Assembly: GCF_001427865.1 (NCBI RefSeq)
Contig: NZ_LMHH01000002.1
Span: 62,001-126,000, forward strand
Source: Altererythrobacter sp. Root672
GTDB lineage: Bacteria > Pseudomonadota > Alphaproteobacteria > Sphingomonadales > Sphingomonadaceae
Direction: 5' to 3'
Length of the DNA stretch: 64,000 nucleotides
The notes under the pieces were generated by a model. The model did not search any database. It worked only from the letters and a program-made list of their open reading frames with translations, and had not been told where the DNA came from. Made by a program: the position numbers and the translations under genes. This document shows, piece by piece, positions 63,562-64,000 of the stretch; position 1 is the first letter of the stretch, and the number at the start of each line of letters is the position of its first letter.

Positions 63562-64000
63562 ATGAGCGTCAACACATTCGGCCGCGTCCTTCGCTTTACC
63601 ACCTGGGGCGAGAGCCATGGGCCAGCGCTGGGCGCCGTGGTCGACGGGTGCCCGCCGGGGCTCGCGATCAGCGAAGAGGCGATCCAGCCGCTTCTCGACG
63701 CGCGCAAGCCTGGCACCAGCAAGTTCACCACCCAGCGGCGCGAGCCCGACCTGGTGAAGATCCTCTCGGGCACGTTCGAGGGGAAGACCACCGGCACGCC
63801 CATCAGCCTCTTGATCGAGAACACCGATCAGCGGTCGAAGGATTACTCGGAAGTCGCCAAGGCCTATCGCCCCGGCCACGCCGACTATGCCTACGACGCC
63901 AAGTACGGCTTCCGCGACTATCGCGGCGGCGGGCGTTCCTCGGCGCGCGAGACCGCAGCGCGAGTGGCCGCTGGCGCGGTAGCGCGGCTTGTCATCCCCG
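63562..64000 (+). CDS. aroC: Chorismate synthase (5' part, runs off window)
   Basis: AroC makes chorismate from EPSP using reduced FMN. The visible 146 residues open with [19 protein letters not shown], the first family signature, followed by [11 protein letters not shown] and the second signature region [15 protein letters not shown], then [18 protein letters not shown]. The reading is intact to the window end. Confidence 0.96.
   Translation, partial: MSVNTFGRVLRFTTWGESHGPALGAVVDGCPPGLAISEEAIQPLLDARKPGTSKFTTQRREPDLVKILSGTFEGKTTGTPISLLIENTDQRSKDYSEVAKAYRPGHADYAYDAKYGFRDYRGGGRSSARETAARVAAGAVARLVIP

Overview
The window reads as a chromosome segment of a GC-rich alphaproteobacterium, most likely a sphingomonad (Sphingomonadales, Erythrobacter/Novosphingobium-like). 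This rests on the NepR-EcfG general stress module with a CHASE/HWE kinase, many 4-bp ATGA/GTGA gene overlaps, the DUF4129-DUF4350-MoxR-DUF58-SpoIIM-RDD cluster, a CycM-like cytochrome c and a REP-like inverted repeat of a type common in that order. The species is inferred from gene content, not from a database match.

Layout. 1-12.1 kb is core chromosome: the end of a molybdate ABC transporter operon (modABC), a general-stress kinase beside nepR-ecfG, an AI-2E family permease, a PilZ protein, Fe-superoxide dismutase, a DAACS symporter, glmM-DUF1272-thiD, a LOG-family protein and a small secreted protein. 12,297-48,567 is a genomic island of about 36.2 kb inserted in the 3' end of a tRNA-Gln(CUG) gene. 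The intact tRNA is at the right end, a 56-bp copy of its 3' part is at the left end, and a tyrosine integrase lies just inside the left copy. From 48.5 kb the core chromosome resumes: ppx, rlmE, cytochrome c, pheA, the MoxR/DUF58 cluster, two GNAT enzymes, a CPA2 antiporter, a flavin monooxygenase and the start of aroC.

Inside the island. The left 9 kb holds mobile-element and unknown genes: integrase, a MerR-like regulator divergent from an excisionase-like gene, a protein with a WhiB-like cysteine motif, a small HTH protein, two proteins carrying three copies of one unrecognised ~85-residue domain, a large PHP-domain/ABC-type ATPase and a serine recombinase. The rest is a metal and metalloid resistance block: a CDF transporter with a czcCBA-type RND operon, a cusCBAF-type copper/silver RND operon, an arsR-arsI-arsC-acr3 operon, a CDF gene relic, a copA-copB-PepSY operon, a CnrYXH-type sigma/sensor/anti-sigma set, copCD, a YHS-domain copper ATPase, a small membrane protein and a zinc alcohol dehydrogenase. 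I see no relaxase or type IV secretion genes.

How the genes work together. Copper is handled by periplasmic oxidation (CopA), periplasmic binding (CopC, CusF), envelope-spanning efflux (CusCBA) and cytoplasmic efflux (the P-type ATPase). Arsenic is handled by reduction (ArsC), C-As bond cleavage (ArsI) and arsenite export (Acr3). The most distinctive regulatory signal is the sequence AGGG(A/G)(T/C)-N11-C(T/C)GCGTAT in front of three transcription units: the sigma/anti-sigma operon, copA-copB and copCD. This points to one extracytoplasmic sigma factor, gated by a CnrX-like sensor with all five expected metal ligands, controlling the copper genes. The strongest candidates for undescribed biology are this circuit, the triplicated domain family and the PHP-ATPase gene.
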